DNA of 64,000 bases, from NCBI GenBank assembly GCA_029216955.1, contig JANAVB010023996.1, forward strand, positions 14,436,706 through 14,500,705. Reading direction: 5' to 3'. Both the position numbers and the translations under genes were made by a program. The notes beneath the pieces are model-generated. The model saw only the letters and a program-made list of their open reading frames with translations. It made no database searches and had not been told where the DNA came from. Below, one piece after another: positions 48,905-60,377 of the stretch. The stretch comes from Iris pallida (taxonomy: Eukaryota; Streptophyta; Magnoliopsida; Asparagales; Iridaceae). How positions within the stretch are numbered: position 1 is the first letter of the stretch; each line of letters begins with the position of its first letter.

Positions 48905-50122
48905 TTGATTGTTCTCTTGTCCCTTTTTAGGGGCACTTCGTCCGTATCTGTCAGAGCTAGACAACAGCAACAAGGGCAACATGGACAACCTGACCAGGTT
49001 GGTCAGCAACAAGGGTCAGTACTACCCCAAGAGGCTATTCAAGAAGAAGTGATAGTGGAAGCAGCAGCTGGATCGCATTATCCGGAGGTTCCACCGCCAC
49101 CAACAGTTCCACCTACCCCTATGGAAGTAGACACACCAGCCCTCCTGGAGATCATGAGAGGGATGATGGCTACTCAGCAACACCAGATGTTAGCCCAGCA
49201 GCGCATGCACACTCAGTTGCAAAAGCAAAATGTACTACTCAACCAAGGGTTGCAGACGACATTGGAAAGAGGGACAAGGACAGATTCAAGAGCATCAGCC
49301 AGATTTTGCAAGTTCAACCCCCGCCGTTTCGAGGGCACGGAAGAGGCCATCTCAGCAGATGCATGGCTTAAGGATATTGAGGCTATTTTGACAGCAGTTA
49401 AGGTGCCGACGGAAGAACGTGTGGATCAAGTGAAGTTGTTACTTCATGATCTCGCACGTGATTGGTGGGAATCAGAAGAAGTAGGCATCAGACGTCTTGT
49501 TGCTTGGGACAATTTTACTGCAAGGTTCAAGATGAAGTACTATGGAGTTGTGGCACAGTTTGAGCTGCAACAGAAGTTTATCAACCTCAAGCAGGCCGGC
49601 AAGATGGTAGATGCTTATGCAGCGGAGTTCTGCAGATTGAGTAGGTTCGTCCTGGAGATGGTAGCAACAGAGAGCCAGAGGGCTATGAGGTTCCAGCAAA
49701 GGTTTCATCTTGAGCTCTTGCAATTGATAGAGGGGCATAATTACCAGACTTTCGATGAGGTATTGACGGCAACCCGAAGGCATGAGATTACCATTCAGAG
49801 GATTACGGCAAGGACTGGAGGTCAGAAGAGATCCCACAGTCAGATTGAAGGAGGAGGGGGAGTAGCGCCCCGAACAACAGCACCGTCCCTTGGCGTCCGC
49901 ATTCACGATGTGGCGATGCGAGGGCCAGCACCACCAAGACAGCAGCAACAGCAACAGAGGAAGAACCAGCAACCTCCAGCAGGCTGCACTTATTGTGGAA
50001 AGGTAGGACACACTAGAGATGTGTGTCAGACATTGAACGGGCAGTATTTGATATGTGGAAGCCCAGATCATCGGGTTACCACCTGTCCCATGAATTCGAG
50101 GTCGGAAGGACCAGTGCAATAA
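48905..50122 (+). pseudogene. Element D gag
   Basis: About 400 codons in one frame, with no clear ATG at its start (the frame is open from 48905; the true start is not certain). A Gln-rich N-terminus is followed by the gag core FNPRRFEGTEEAISADAWL, DLARDWWESEEVG, NFTARFKMKYYG, and two zinc-knuckle-like motifs YCGKVGHTRDVC and YLICGSPDHRVTTC. TAA at 50120-50122 ends it, but the same frame continues at once into protease, so gag and pol form one reading frame. Confidence 0.85.
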
Positions 50123-50740
50123 TTTCCTGCTCTGCCAGCACCAGGGGCAGGCCAGTATCGAGGACCAGCGGTGGCAGTGAGACCGTTGGCACAGCGCCCG
50201 TTCATAACACAGGCTCAGATGTTTCGACAGCAGGGACCGCCGATGCAGCAACACCAGCATAGACCACCCCAGCATCATCAAGACAGGGGCCAGCAGCAGC
50301 ACCAGGCTAGGCCGCAACATGGGAACCAACAAGGAGGTCGAAGGCAGGCTTTCACTCTGTCCTTGGAGGAGGTATTAGCATCGGGAGATGTTGTGGCAGG
50401 TAACATTCTCGTCGCCTCATATCCTGCAGTAGCGTTGTTTGATTCGGGAGCATGACACTCATTTATATCTGTACAATTTGCAACACGGCTATTATTAGAA
50501 TTCGAGGCATTGCCAGGGAGGTTAAATATACTCACTGGTAATGGGCTCGTAGGAGTTAGTAGAGTTATTCTAGCATGTAGCGTTGTAGTTTGCGGGCATT
50601 CCTTACCCGCCCGGTTGATAGAATTTTCTGTTAGAAATTTCAACGTTATCTTAGGCATGGACTGGCTGAAAGACAGTCATGCGACAATAGATTGTCGTAG
50701 AGGGAGTGTATCTTTTGATATTCCAGGCATGAAGCGGTTC
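50123..50740 (+). pseudogene. Element D protease
   Basis: Same frame as gag. A Gln-rich linker is followed by SLEEVLASGDVVAGNIL and the aspartic protease site FDSGA, where the next codon is a stop (TGA, 50453-50455) in place of Ser or Thr. The domain goes on to [18 protein letters not shown]. The protease would cut the polyprotein into its parts. Confidence 0.8.
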
Positions 50741-52220
50741 ACCTTAGTCAGATCAGTGGCAACTCAACAAGAACATGGAGTAGTAACGGCAATGGAAGAA
50801 GTTCAAGTTCCGAAGGTAGTTGAAGAGTTTCTGGACGTATTTTCCGAAGAACTTCTAGGTCTACCACCGGTTAGGGATATTGAGTTCAGCATAGAATTGG
50901 TACCTGGAACTAAACCGATATCAGATCAAGTTTACAGAATGGCGGATTCAGAACAGGCCAAGGTATATCAGCACATAGAGGAACTGAAGGAGAAGAAGTT
51001 CATCCAAGCTAGCATATCACCATGGGCAGTACCAGTGGTACTTGTAGGGAAGAAGGATGGGTTATCCAGATTGTACATCGATTACAGGAAGCTTAACGCG
51101 GCAACAGTAAAGAACAAGTACCCACTACCCAGGATCGACGACTTGTTTGATCAGTTGAGCAAAGCTAGAGTTTTCTCCAAGATAGATCTTCGTTCAGGGT
51201 ATCACCAAGTAAGGGTTCGGAAGGAGGATATTCCTAAGACAGCATTCAGGTCGAAGTATGGGCATTATGAATTCTTGGTAATGTCGTTTGGTTTGACCAA
51301 TGCTCCAGCAATATTTATGGATTTGATGAACCGTATCTTTATGCCGTACTTAGATCAATTTGTCGTTGTGTTTCTTGACGACAATCTCGTATACTCTACT
51401 AGTGAAGAGGAGCATGAAGACCACCTCAGGAAAGTGTTACAGGTTCTGAGAGAGAACAAGTTGTATGCCAAACTCAGCAAGTGTGAGTTTTGGTCGGACC
51501 ATATTTTATTTTTGAGGCACATCATATCAGGAGCTGGAGTAGCAGTGGATCCCAAGAAGGTAGAAGTAGTAGAGAGTTGGCCAGTACCCAAGACCGTAGC
51601 AGATGTGCGAAGTTTTTTGGGATTGGCAGGATATTACAGGAGATTCGTAGCAGACTTTGCAAGACTTTCAGCACCCATGACCTGCTTGACACGAAATGAT
51701 GTACCATTCGTCTGGTCGGCAGAATGTCAGGCATCATTTGAGAACTTGAAGCAGAAGTTGATATCAGCGTCTATTCTTATATTGCCAGTTGGGCCCGGAG
51801 GTTTCACTGTATATTGTGATGCGTCAGGTAAAGGACTTGGATGTGTCCTCATGCAACATAGAAAGGTGATAGCGTATGCATCTAGGCAACTTCGAGACCA
51901 CGAGAAGAATTATCCAACTCATGACTTGGAGTTGGCAGCAGTAGTATTTGCTTTGAAGCTATGGAGGCATTACTTATATGGTGATCGAGTGGACATGTAC
52001 ATAGACCACAAAAGTCTGAAGTACATCTTACTCAGAAGGAGCTGAACATAAGGCAGATAAGATGGTTAGAGCTGATCAAGGATTATGACATGGAGCTTCA
52101 GTATCATCCAGGCAAGGCTAATGTGGTAGCAGACGCTCTCAGCAGGAGAGACGGCATATTTATGTTGACAACACAGAAGCATATCTTAGAAGACCTGCAG
52201 GAGATGGGCATCGAAGTTAT
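50741..52220 (+). pseudogene. Element D reverse transcriptase and RNase H
   Basis: Open in the gag frame to 52045. RT motifs in order: [59 protein letters not shown] and the catalytic FLDDNLVYS (about 51371). RNase H follows with [47 protein letters not shown] and DHKSLKYI. A one-base loss near 52030 shifts the frame, and the sequence continues with [20 protein letters not shown] in the next frame. Only this frameshift keeps it from being open. Confidence 0.9.
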
Positions 52221-53760
52221 ACTTCCTAGTGATGTAGGAATTCTGGCAAGTCTACAAGTTTAATCCGACTTGGTAGACAGGATCGAGGCATTTCAGGCAC
52301 AGGACCCAAGGATTCAGAAGCTTAGAGCAGAATGTGATTCAGGACTCAGAAAGGAGATACAAATTCATGAAGATGGCACACTTAGGTTTGGGTTACGTCT
52401 ATGTGTTCCCAGTGGAGATATCAGACATGAGGTTATGACAGAAGCTCACAGTTCTCAGTATTATGTACATCCTAGAGGGACCAAGATGTACCAAAATATC
52501 AAACAACACTTCTGGTGGAACGGAATGAAGAGGGAGATAGCTAGATTTGTTTCTCGTTGCCTGGTATGTCAGCAAGTGAAGTCAGAGCAGCAGAGGCCAG
52601 CTGGGTTATTGTAACCGCTTCCTATTCCAAAATAAAAATGGGAACATATTACAATGGACTTTGTGACTGGTTTACCAAGGTCACCAAGTGGTAAAGATGT
52701 CATTTGGGTGATAGTAGATCCGCTTACGAAGGTGGCACACTTTCTTCCTTTTAGAGTAGGGCAATCTACAGAAAAGTTGGCAGAGTTGTATATACAACAG
52801 ATAGTCAGGCAGCATGGAGTCCCTGTCAGTATTGTGTCAGACAGAGTTACCCGTTTTATATCATATTTTTGGAAGAGCTTATATCATAGTCTGGATACCA
52901 AGTTAAGATTTAGCATGGCTTACCATCCACAGACGGACGGGCAATCAGAAAGAACAATTCGGACTTTGGAAGACATGTTGCGAGCTTGCACTGTAGATTT
53001 TGGAGGATCTTGGGAGAGCCACCTGCACTTAGTCGAATTCTCATACAACAACAGTTATCAAGCCAGTATCCAGATGGAACAATTTGAAGCACTATATGGT
53101 AAGAAGTATAGGTCGTCACTGGCATGGGATGATATCGGGGAGAGAAAGATGTTAGGCCTGAAAATGATTATCCAGACAGTTGAAGTGGTCAAAGGAATTA
53201 GAGAGCGACTTCGAGTTGCACAGGATCGGCATCGTCATTGGGCGGACCAGCATCGTAGGCCGCTAGAGTTTTCTGTTGGGGACCACATGTTCTTGCGGAT
53301 CTTACCTACCCGTAGGGTCATTAGATTTGGCATTCATGGGAAGTTGAGTCCGCGGTACGTGGGCCCATTTATTATCCTTGATCGGATAGGCGATGTTGCT
53401 TATCGTTTATCCCTTCCACCTTCGTTATGAGAGGTGCATGACGTGTTCCATGTATCTCAGTTACGTAGGTATGTATCGGACCCAAGCCATATCCTTGATC
53501 ATTCTGAGCTGGTTGTTGGTACCAACCTGTCTTACGAGGAGTAGCTTGTGTCTATTTTGGACCGAAGAGAGAAGATACTCAAGAACCGAACAATTAGTCT
53601 TGTTCGGGTTGCTTGGGGTCATCACTCTTTAGGAGAGTCAACATGGGAACGTGAGGATGACATCCGATCACGGTACCCGCACCTGTTTGACTCACAATGT
53701 ATATCTCTTTCTGTATACCTTGATTATCTTAACTCATCATGCTTGTCATCTTATGAGTAG
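52221..53760 (+). pseudogene. Element D integrase with chromodomain-like tail
   Basis: One frame with stops at 52261, 52612, 52633, 53428 and 53542. The zinc-binding HHCC region runs to RCLVCQQ (about 52575). The core has [20 protein letters not shown] with the first Asp (VDPLTK), the second Asp in VSDR, and the Glu in [16 protein letters not shown], so all three catalytic residues remain. The C-terminal module RYVGPFIILDRIGDVAYRLS leads to ILDRREKILKNRTISLVRV and GESTWEREDD, a chromodomain-type end. Stops at 52261 and 53428 replace Gln and Arg of element C. Confidence 0.88.
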
Positions 53761-53899
53761 AATTGCTTGGTGTCGTTGATAGTTAAACATACACATGTTA
53801 CTTGCTGTTGACGTTGTAGAATGATTGCTTACTCAATTGCTTATACTTAGATTAGTTTAGCTCCGATGTTTCTATCCTGCTTGGATTTGAAATTCCGAG

Positions 53900-53937
53900 G
53901 ACGAAATTTTTCTAAGGAGGGTAGAGATGTCACTTCC
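53900..53937 (+). other. Polypurine tract of element D
   Basis: GAGGACGAAATTTTTCTAAG then GAGGGTAGAGA directly before the 3' LTR start TGTCACTTCCC, the usual layout for this group. Confidence 0.7.
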
Positions 53938-56763
53938 CATTCCCGGAATACGTATTCTAAATACATGTACTGCTGGAACGTATTTATTTAATATTTATCA
54001 TGTATTATTCTGTATTTAAATCCCTTTAATTTCATGTTAATTAATTTTCTATAATTTTATTTCTGTATTTTACTTTCTGCTTTTATACTCTGTTTTAGCT
54101 TTGCTTTGGGTTCGGCTTGGATTGGTTTAATTATGTTGGTTCATCATGAACCGAAACAAACCCCCCACCTACCACCACTCCTTCATTTAAAGCCTCATCC
54201 CCTTTCTCTCTCTCTTCATTACTTCTTCTTATCTCTCTTCTTTTTCCTCATAACTCCCCCACCAACCTAGGAGGGCTAGGCAAGTGCCAACTTGCTTCTT
54301 GATGGATTTCCATTTTTGTTATTCCATTATCTTCCTCTCAAGATTCTTAGATACTTTAGTACTTAGCATTTTCGATTTCCTATGGCTCATTTCATGTAGA
54401 TCTAAGTTTAATATATTTTTGGAATTTTTAGGTTTTGATCTAGTAACTTTGTTATTTTCAAGTTTTGATGCTTCCATGTTGTAGGAAATTTGATTCTACC
54501 CAATTTTGACTATTGGAAGTCCTAATTTTGACTTATTTTGAGTGATTTATGGTCTTTTTGGTTCATGGGTTTTCATGGCCATTAGAGGCTGATTGGAGAA
54601 GATGAGCAGTACATGCTGTCCTGGCGCATGTTGTTTACTGGCAAAAAGCTATTGCCATGCTGTTTGCTGGCGCATGTTGTTTGCTGGCGCATGTTGTTTG
54701 CTGGCGCATGCTGTCCTGGCGTATGCTGTTTTCCGTAGCGCATGCTGTTTGCTAGCAAAACACTGTTGCCATACTGTTTGCTGGCGCATGCTATTTTCTG
54801 GCGTATGCTGTCATGGCGCATGCTGTTTCCGGCGTAAGCTGTTTCTGGCGCATGCTGTCCTGGCGCATGCTGTTTCTGGCGTATGCTGTTTTTGGCACAT
54901 GCTGTTTCTGGCGCATGCTCTTTCCTGGCGCATCCTGTTTCTGGTGCATGCTGTTTTCTGGCGCATGCTGTTTCTGGCGCATGCTGTTTCCTGGCGCATG
55001 CTGTTTCTGGCGCATGCTGTTTCCTGGCGCATGCTGTTTTCTGGCGCATGTTGTTTCCTGGCACATGTTGTTTCTTGGCGCATGCTATTTTCTGGCACAT
55101 GTTGTTTCTGGCACATGCTATTTTTCGTGGCCGCATGACACTTCCTGGACGCATAAGATCCTGACCATATATGCATTCTCAGTCGCATGAACTTCTATAA
55201 TTTCCCGGCCGCATGAACTCTAACCCATGATGCCTTTTGACTGATCTTGTACCGAATTAACATTGATTGATATTAATTATGACCTTGACTAATAATTGAT
55301 CATGCGTTCCTAGTTGGAACTAAGAGGCTGGCTAGTCGTCTTATTGAATTAAATGAATGAGACACGTTCATATTAGTTATGAACTATTGTAATCGATTGG
55401 CCGATCCCGAATATTGGCATACAGACATATGCAGGCTTCAATTTATTTATTTCTCTATAAAAGCAGCATGTGTACTTTATGGTCAAGGCATGATTATTCC
55501 ATGGCTAGTTTTGATTGTTATAATATGCTATGTAAGACCTACAACCTAACCGCACGGGTATCGTTGTAGAGATGTGCATATCGTACCCCGTACGAAAGTA
55601 CTCATTCTGAATGACCATAATCCACGACATGGGATTTCACTCAACATAGAGGTTATTAAGTTAAATAAAATAATGATTGCATGGAGAGAACGGATTCCCG
55701 AGTTCTTACATGGCAGCCCTCTTTTGGACTATTAAGTGCCCGACAGGCCGGCTGGTTCCCACAGATACTGTAAACCTGCCATACGGGCAGGGAGTGGTAT
55801 CTGCTTATATTATTTATTGTACATTGTATATTAACGACGGGCGTCCCGCTGGGACTCGTCTAAATACATAATTGGCATAATTGATTGATTTGGTAAACTA
55901 GCCTTGCTTGCACATAGTAAGAACTAAGGAATCCTTTATCGCATAATTCTAAGATAACTTGGAACCCACAATAGCAAGCCGTAGTAGTTGCATGGCCGTT
56001 TAAATTGATTTGGTTATGTATTGTACCTACTCTGTTGACTAACTGAGATGATCAGAGTGTCGAGACATGACGGGCCAACTTCTGTCCTTGTTTGGTTGGG
56101 AGGTTGGTTCGAAGTGTCGTGACGTTGTGTGAATCCCAGTAGCAAACAGAGATCTATTATTATATTCTCTTATTTACTGGTTTAAATTCCTCATATCGTG
56201 CTTCCTTGCGATACTTGCTATCAGAGGTCTGACCTCTCTGGTTTTGCATGGCCAGATTTAGAGCCGGTTCCCGAGGACTCAGCTTACTTCCACCTCCAAG
56301 ATGGTCAATACTAGAGGGATGATCGCTGGAGGACTCGAGTGGGTTCCTTAATTCCCCGCTCGTTTTGTTACTTTATATTTTGCCGTTTGGCACCGATATG
56401 TTAGTCGGATTGTCTTGTACTTACTTTTACATAATTGTAATTAAGTCAGACTGCAGCTGATAACAATTGTGTATACCTTGCTTCGTCATCTGGCTATGTT
56501 TTGTAAAGCCAGATATCAAGAATATTTTGACTGAGCGTTTGGGACGCCTTACTGCTTTATCTTACATGTTCTCTATTTCTGTTTCGTGTTTGAATGATTG
56601 AGACAATAGATGTGAAGTGACCATAGTATGACTTTCATGTAGTATGCACCCCCTCGTCTTATTAGACAGCATTGATCGTATTATACGGTATTCTTCTACC
56701 CGTAATACGTAGTTGGCTGAGTCATTCCCCCGCTCTCCAGTATTCTGGTTCTGGGGCGTAACA
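53938..56763 (+). mobile_element. Element D 3' LTR
   Basis: 2826 bp; differs from the 5' LTR at scattered single bases and in the unit content of the GCATGCTG array (54608-55135). Confidence 0.9.
54608..55135 (+). repeat. GCATGCTGTTTCTGGC array in element D 3' LTR
   Basis: Counterpart of 46555-47100, with the same unit types but some units lost or gained. This explains part of the LTR length difference. Confidence 0.9.
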
Positions 56764-56768
56764 AAAAG

Positions 56769-57366
56769 AGATCACCTCGTAAGGGACTGCCTGGAAGCTA
56801 CGTCGAACCAGCGCCCCCCGCAACATCTACAAAACCGAGGCCAAGCACCTCGGGCTCCACCGACCGCACAACAAAATGGCCAAGACCGTCGCCCCAATGC
56901 TCAGGACCGCTTCTACGCCATGACTCGGGACGAAGCGTTTGCATCTGATACAGTCGTGACAGGTATACTGCAATTCAATAATAAACCTGCTTGTGTATTG
57001 TTTGATTCAGGTGCCACGCATAGTTTTATATCGGCAGACTTTGCCGCCGAGCACAAATTTTTTTTGACACCACTGGGCCTCGACCTCACTGTTAACGTAC
57101 CGTCGGGCATGCCACTACTTGCAAATTTAGTCTGCGGAGACGAAATCATCTGTATAGGTGGTCAAAAGGTCAGTCTCGATGCGATAGTTCTAAATATTAA
57201 GGACTACGATATCATTTTGGGGATGGATTGGCTCGGTCCGTGCAACGCAACCATAGACTGTGCTGAAAAGAAGGCATCCTGCATACCTGGAGTGCCTGAA
57301 TTCTGCTACTCGTGTGGTGAGGCATCGCCGACCTGCATGGTGATCTCCGTAATATCTGCTCGATAG
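56769..57366 (+). pseudogene. Element E gag end and protease
   Basis: Completes the zinc knuckle split by D (RDHLVRDC), then a Gln/Arg-rich linker and the protease: TRDEAFASDTVVTG, the active site FDSGATHSFIS, and DYDIILGMDWLGPCNATIDC. In frame with the part before D once D and one AAAAG are removed. Ends at a TAG (57364-57366), after which RT goes on in the same frame. Confidence 0.85.
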
Positions 57367-58825
57367 ATGCTGCATTTCGGGTGCGAAGGCTATCTAGCTT
57401 CCGTTCGAGACATACGACAGGATGGTGCAAACGCGGATCAAACCGACGTTGTGGCAGAATTCCCCGATGTGTTCCCGGACGAGCTGTCCGGCATGCCGCC
57501 CGATCCAGAGATTGAGTTTACTATCGATACCTTCCCCGACACTCGACCGATCTCGAAAGCCCCGTACAGAATGGCCCCTGTAGAGCTTAAAGAACTCAAG
57601 GTGCAGTTACAAGAATTGCTCGACAAGGGATTCATCCGACCCAGCGTCTCGCCCTGGAGAGCGACCGTACTGTTTGTCAAGAAGAAGGATGGCTCTATGC
57701 ATCTTTGTATCGACTACCGTGAGCTGAATAAAGCTACCGTCCGGAACAAATACCCCTGCCCCGCATAAACGATCTGTTTGATCAGCTTTAAGGAGCCACG
57801 GTGTTCTCTAAAATTGATCTGCGTTCGGGTTACCATCAACTCAAGATCAAGCCGGACGATATGCCGAAGTTTGCCTTCCGCACTCGATACGGCCAATACG
57901 AGTTCTGGTAATGCCGTTCGGCCTAACGAATGCCCCTGTCGCTTTCATAGATTTAATGAATCGGGTGTTCTGACCATTCCTCGACAAGTTTGTAGTAGTC
58001 TTTATCGACGATATACTCGTCTACTCGAAGAATAGGCAGCAACACATTGAGCATCTGTGGACCGTGCTTCAGACCCTTCGAGAAAATCAACTATACGCGA
58101 AGCGAAGAAAATGTGAATTTTGGCTTAGCAGCGTCACATTCCTCGGACACATCATTTCTGTTGAAGGCATTGCGGTCGACCCAAAGAAAGTTGAAGCCGT
58201 TGTCGATTGGAAACGGCCAGCGTCCGTCGGCGAGATTCGAAGTTTCCTTGGCCTAGCGGGATACTACCGACGCTTCGTGAAAGACTTTGTGAAGATCGCA
58301 TCGCCTCTGACTCGCCTCACCCAAAAAGGAGTTGCATTTGAATGGTCAGACGACTGCGAAGCTGCATTCCAAGAGTTGAAGCAACGGCTCGTCTCGGCCC
58401 CGATACTCGCACTTCCAGAAGGGACTGAGGGTTTCCAGATATTCAGCGACGCGTCCGGTCAGGGCTTGGGGTGTGTGCTGATGCAGCGGAACAAGGTGAT
58501 ATCTTTTGCTTCCCGACAGCTAAAGCCGTACGAGAAGAACTATCCCACGCATGACCTGGAGTTAGCGGCGATTGTGTTCGCGTTAAAATTATGGCACCAC
58601 TATCTCTATGGCGTGGCGTGCACGATCTATACCGATCATAAGAGCCTCAAGTATCTATTCACGCAGAAGGAACTGAACTTGCGGCAAAGGCGTTGGCTGG
58701 AACTAATCAAAGATTACGACTTGACTATAGACTATACGCTGGGAAAAGAAAATATTGTGGCGGACGCTTTGAGTCGAAACTACATTGCCTCGTTATCCAT
58801 CGACCCAGACTGCTACGCGACCTAG
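57367..58825 (+). pseudogene. Element E reverse transcriptase and RNase H
   Basis: 57367-57768 holds [35 protein letters not shown] and [22 protein letters not shown] base is lost near 57755; RT continues in another frame with DLFDQL, a [18 protein letters not shown], a second shift near 57910, and FIDDILVYS (about 58005). From 58064 the frame is open: [32 protein letters not shown], RNase H with [42 protein letters not shown] and [12 protein letters not shown] copies the RNA and RNase H removes it. Not functional because of the breaks. Confidence 0.9.
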
Positions 58826-60330
58826 AAGAGATGGGCATCGAGCTCCGTGTCAAATTTCGGAATGTGCAATTGGCAAAGTTACAGTTAGAGCCGAGCTTGC
58901 TTGAAACGATCAAGACCGCTCAGACGGACGATCCGTACCTGAAGAAAGTACGAGAGCAAATCTCAACAGGCAGGACGACCGACTTTGCGGAAGACGAAAC
59001 CGGCGTGCTTCGATTGAAGGGTAGGCTATGCATTCCGGACGATTCAGAACTCAGAAAGGAGATACTGTCGGAGGCACACTATACGAAATACACTTTGCAT
59101 CCCGGTAGCACGAAGATGTATAAGGACCTCCGCACAAACTTCTGGTGGCATGGGATAAAAAGAGATGTGGCACTCTTCGTGTCACAATGCATAGCCTGTC
59201 AGCAGGTGAAAGCTGAGCACCAGAGACCGGGCGGGAAGATACAGAATCTGGCGATTCCGGAATGGAAGTGGCAGCACGTGTGCATGGATTTTATTGTTGG
59301 TCTGCCGAAGACGCCACGGAGAAATGATGTCATCTGGGTCATCGTCGATCGATTAACCAAGTCAGCGCATTTTATTGTCATCAAAGTTATTTGGAGCATT
59401 GATCGCCTGGCATAGATATATCTTGATGAGATAGTACGGCTGCACGGAGTTCCAGTATCCATCGTCTTCGATCGGGATTCACGGTTCATGTCGCGATTCT
59501 GGAGTAGCCTTCAGTCGGCGCTGGGTACCAAGTTGCAGTTCAGCTCAGCTTACCATCCTCAGACCGACGGCCAAACGGAACGCGTCAATCAGATTCTCAA
59601 AGACATGCTACGACTCTGCTAATTGACTTCAAATCAAGCTGGGACAATCATCTACCTCTGGCCGAATTTGCATACAACAATAGCTATCAATCCAACACTC
59701 AAATGGCATCGTATGAAGCCTTGTACGGGCGCAAGTGTCGATCACCATTTGCTGGGACGAAGTCGGAGAGCGGCAGATTCTCGGTCCGGAACTGGTTGAA
59801 CAGACCGTACAGAAGATTCGGCTCATTCGGGAAAGATTAAAGACCGTGCAGAGTCGTCAGAAAAGCTATGCAGACGTTCATCGTCGCCCCCTCGAGTTTC
59901 AAGTAGGCGATCACGTATTTCTCAAAGTGTCGTCCATGCGGGGAGTTACTCGGTTCGGCGCGAAGGAAAAATTGAGTCCGAGATTCGTTGGGTCGTTCGA
60001 AATACTCGAGCGAGTCGCCCTAGTGGCCTATAAAATTGCTCTACCACCGGCGCTTGAAGGTGTACACAACGTCTTCCACGTCTGTCAGCTGCAGAAGTAC
60101 GTGCACGACCCTAGCCACGTGGTAGATTTTGGCCAGCTGGAGATCAAGTCAGACTTATCCTACGTTGAAGAGCCAGTTCAAATCTTAGAATGCAAGGATA
60201 AGTTGCTGTGAAATCGAGCCATCCCTCTCGTCCGCGTCCTCAGGAAGAACAACTCGGTCGAAGAGTCGACGTGGGAGCTTGAATCGGAGATGAAGGAGAA
60301 ATTTCCTTTATTGTTCTCGTAGAGGTAGGT
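58826..60330 (+). pseudogene. Element E integrase with chromodomain-like tail
   Basis: Open in one frame from 58693 to 59415: zinc-binding region ending [16 protein letters not shown] (about 59215), then MDFIVGLPKTP and the first catalytic Asp in [12 protein letters not shown]. Stops and shifts follow around 59415 and 59620; the second Asp is in FDRDSRFM and the Glu in [16 protein letters not shown]. From 59735 it is open again with GPELVEQTVQKIRLI, FQVGDHVFLKVS, FVGSFEILERVALVAYKIAL and VHNVFHVCQLQKYV. After a stop at 60211 the tail NSVEESTWELESEM suggests a chromodomain remnant. Confidence 0.88.
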
Positions 60331-60377
60331 TCTATCTTTAAGTTTCGAGGATGAAACTTTTTATTAGTTGGTTATGG

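Larger units (their letters stand above)
45875..56763 (+). mobile_element. Element D: chromovirus-like Ty3/gypsy retrotransposon, youngest insertion
   Basis: Perfect 5-bp target duplication AAAAG (45870-45874 and 56764-56768), and ends TGTCACTTCCCG and GGGGCGTAACA. LTRs 45875-48736 and 53938-56763, 2.8 kb each and nearly identical by eye. The internal part of 5.2 kb has gag, protease, RT, RNase H, integrase and chromodomain-like tail in the usual order. The polyprotein has one frameshift and seven stops. It lies in the zinc knuckle of E's gag. Confidence 0.92.

Noticed and set aside
54593..55190. Similar Cys-rich open frames in the 3' LTR of D
   Set aside because: Same repeat array; the reading is not conserved between the two LTRs.
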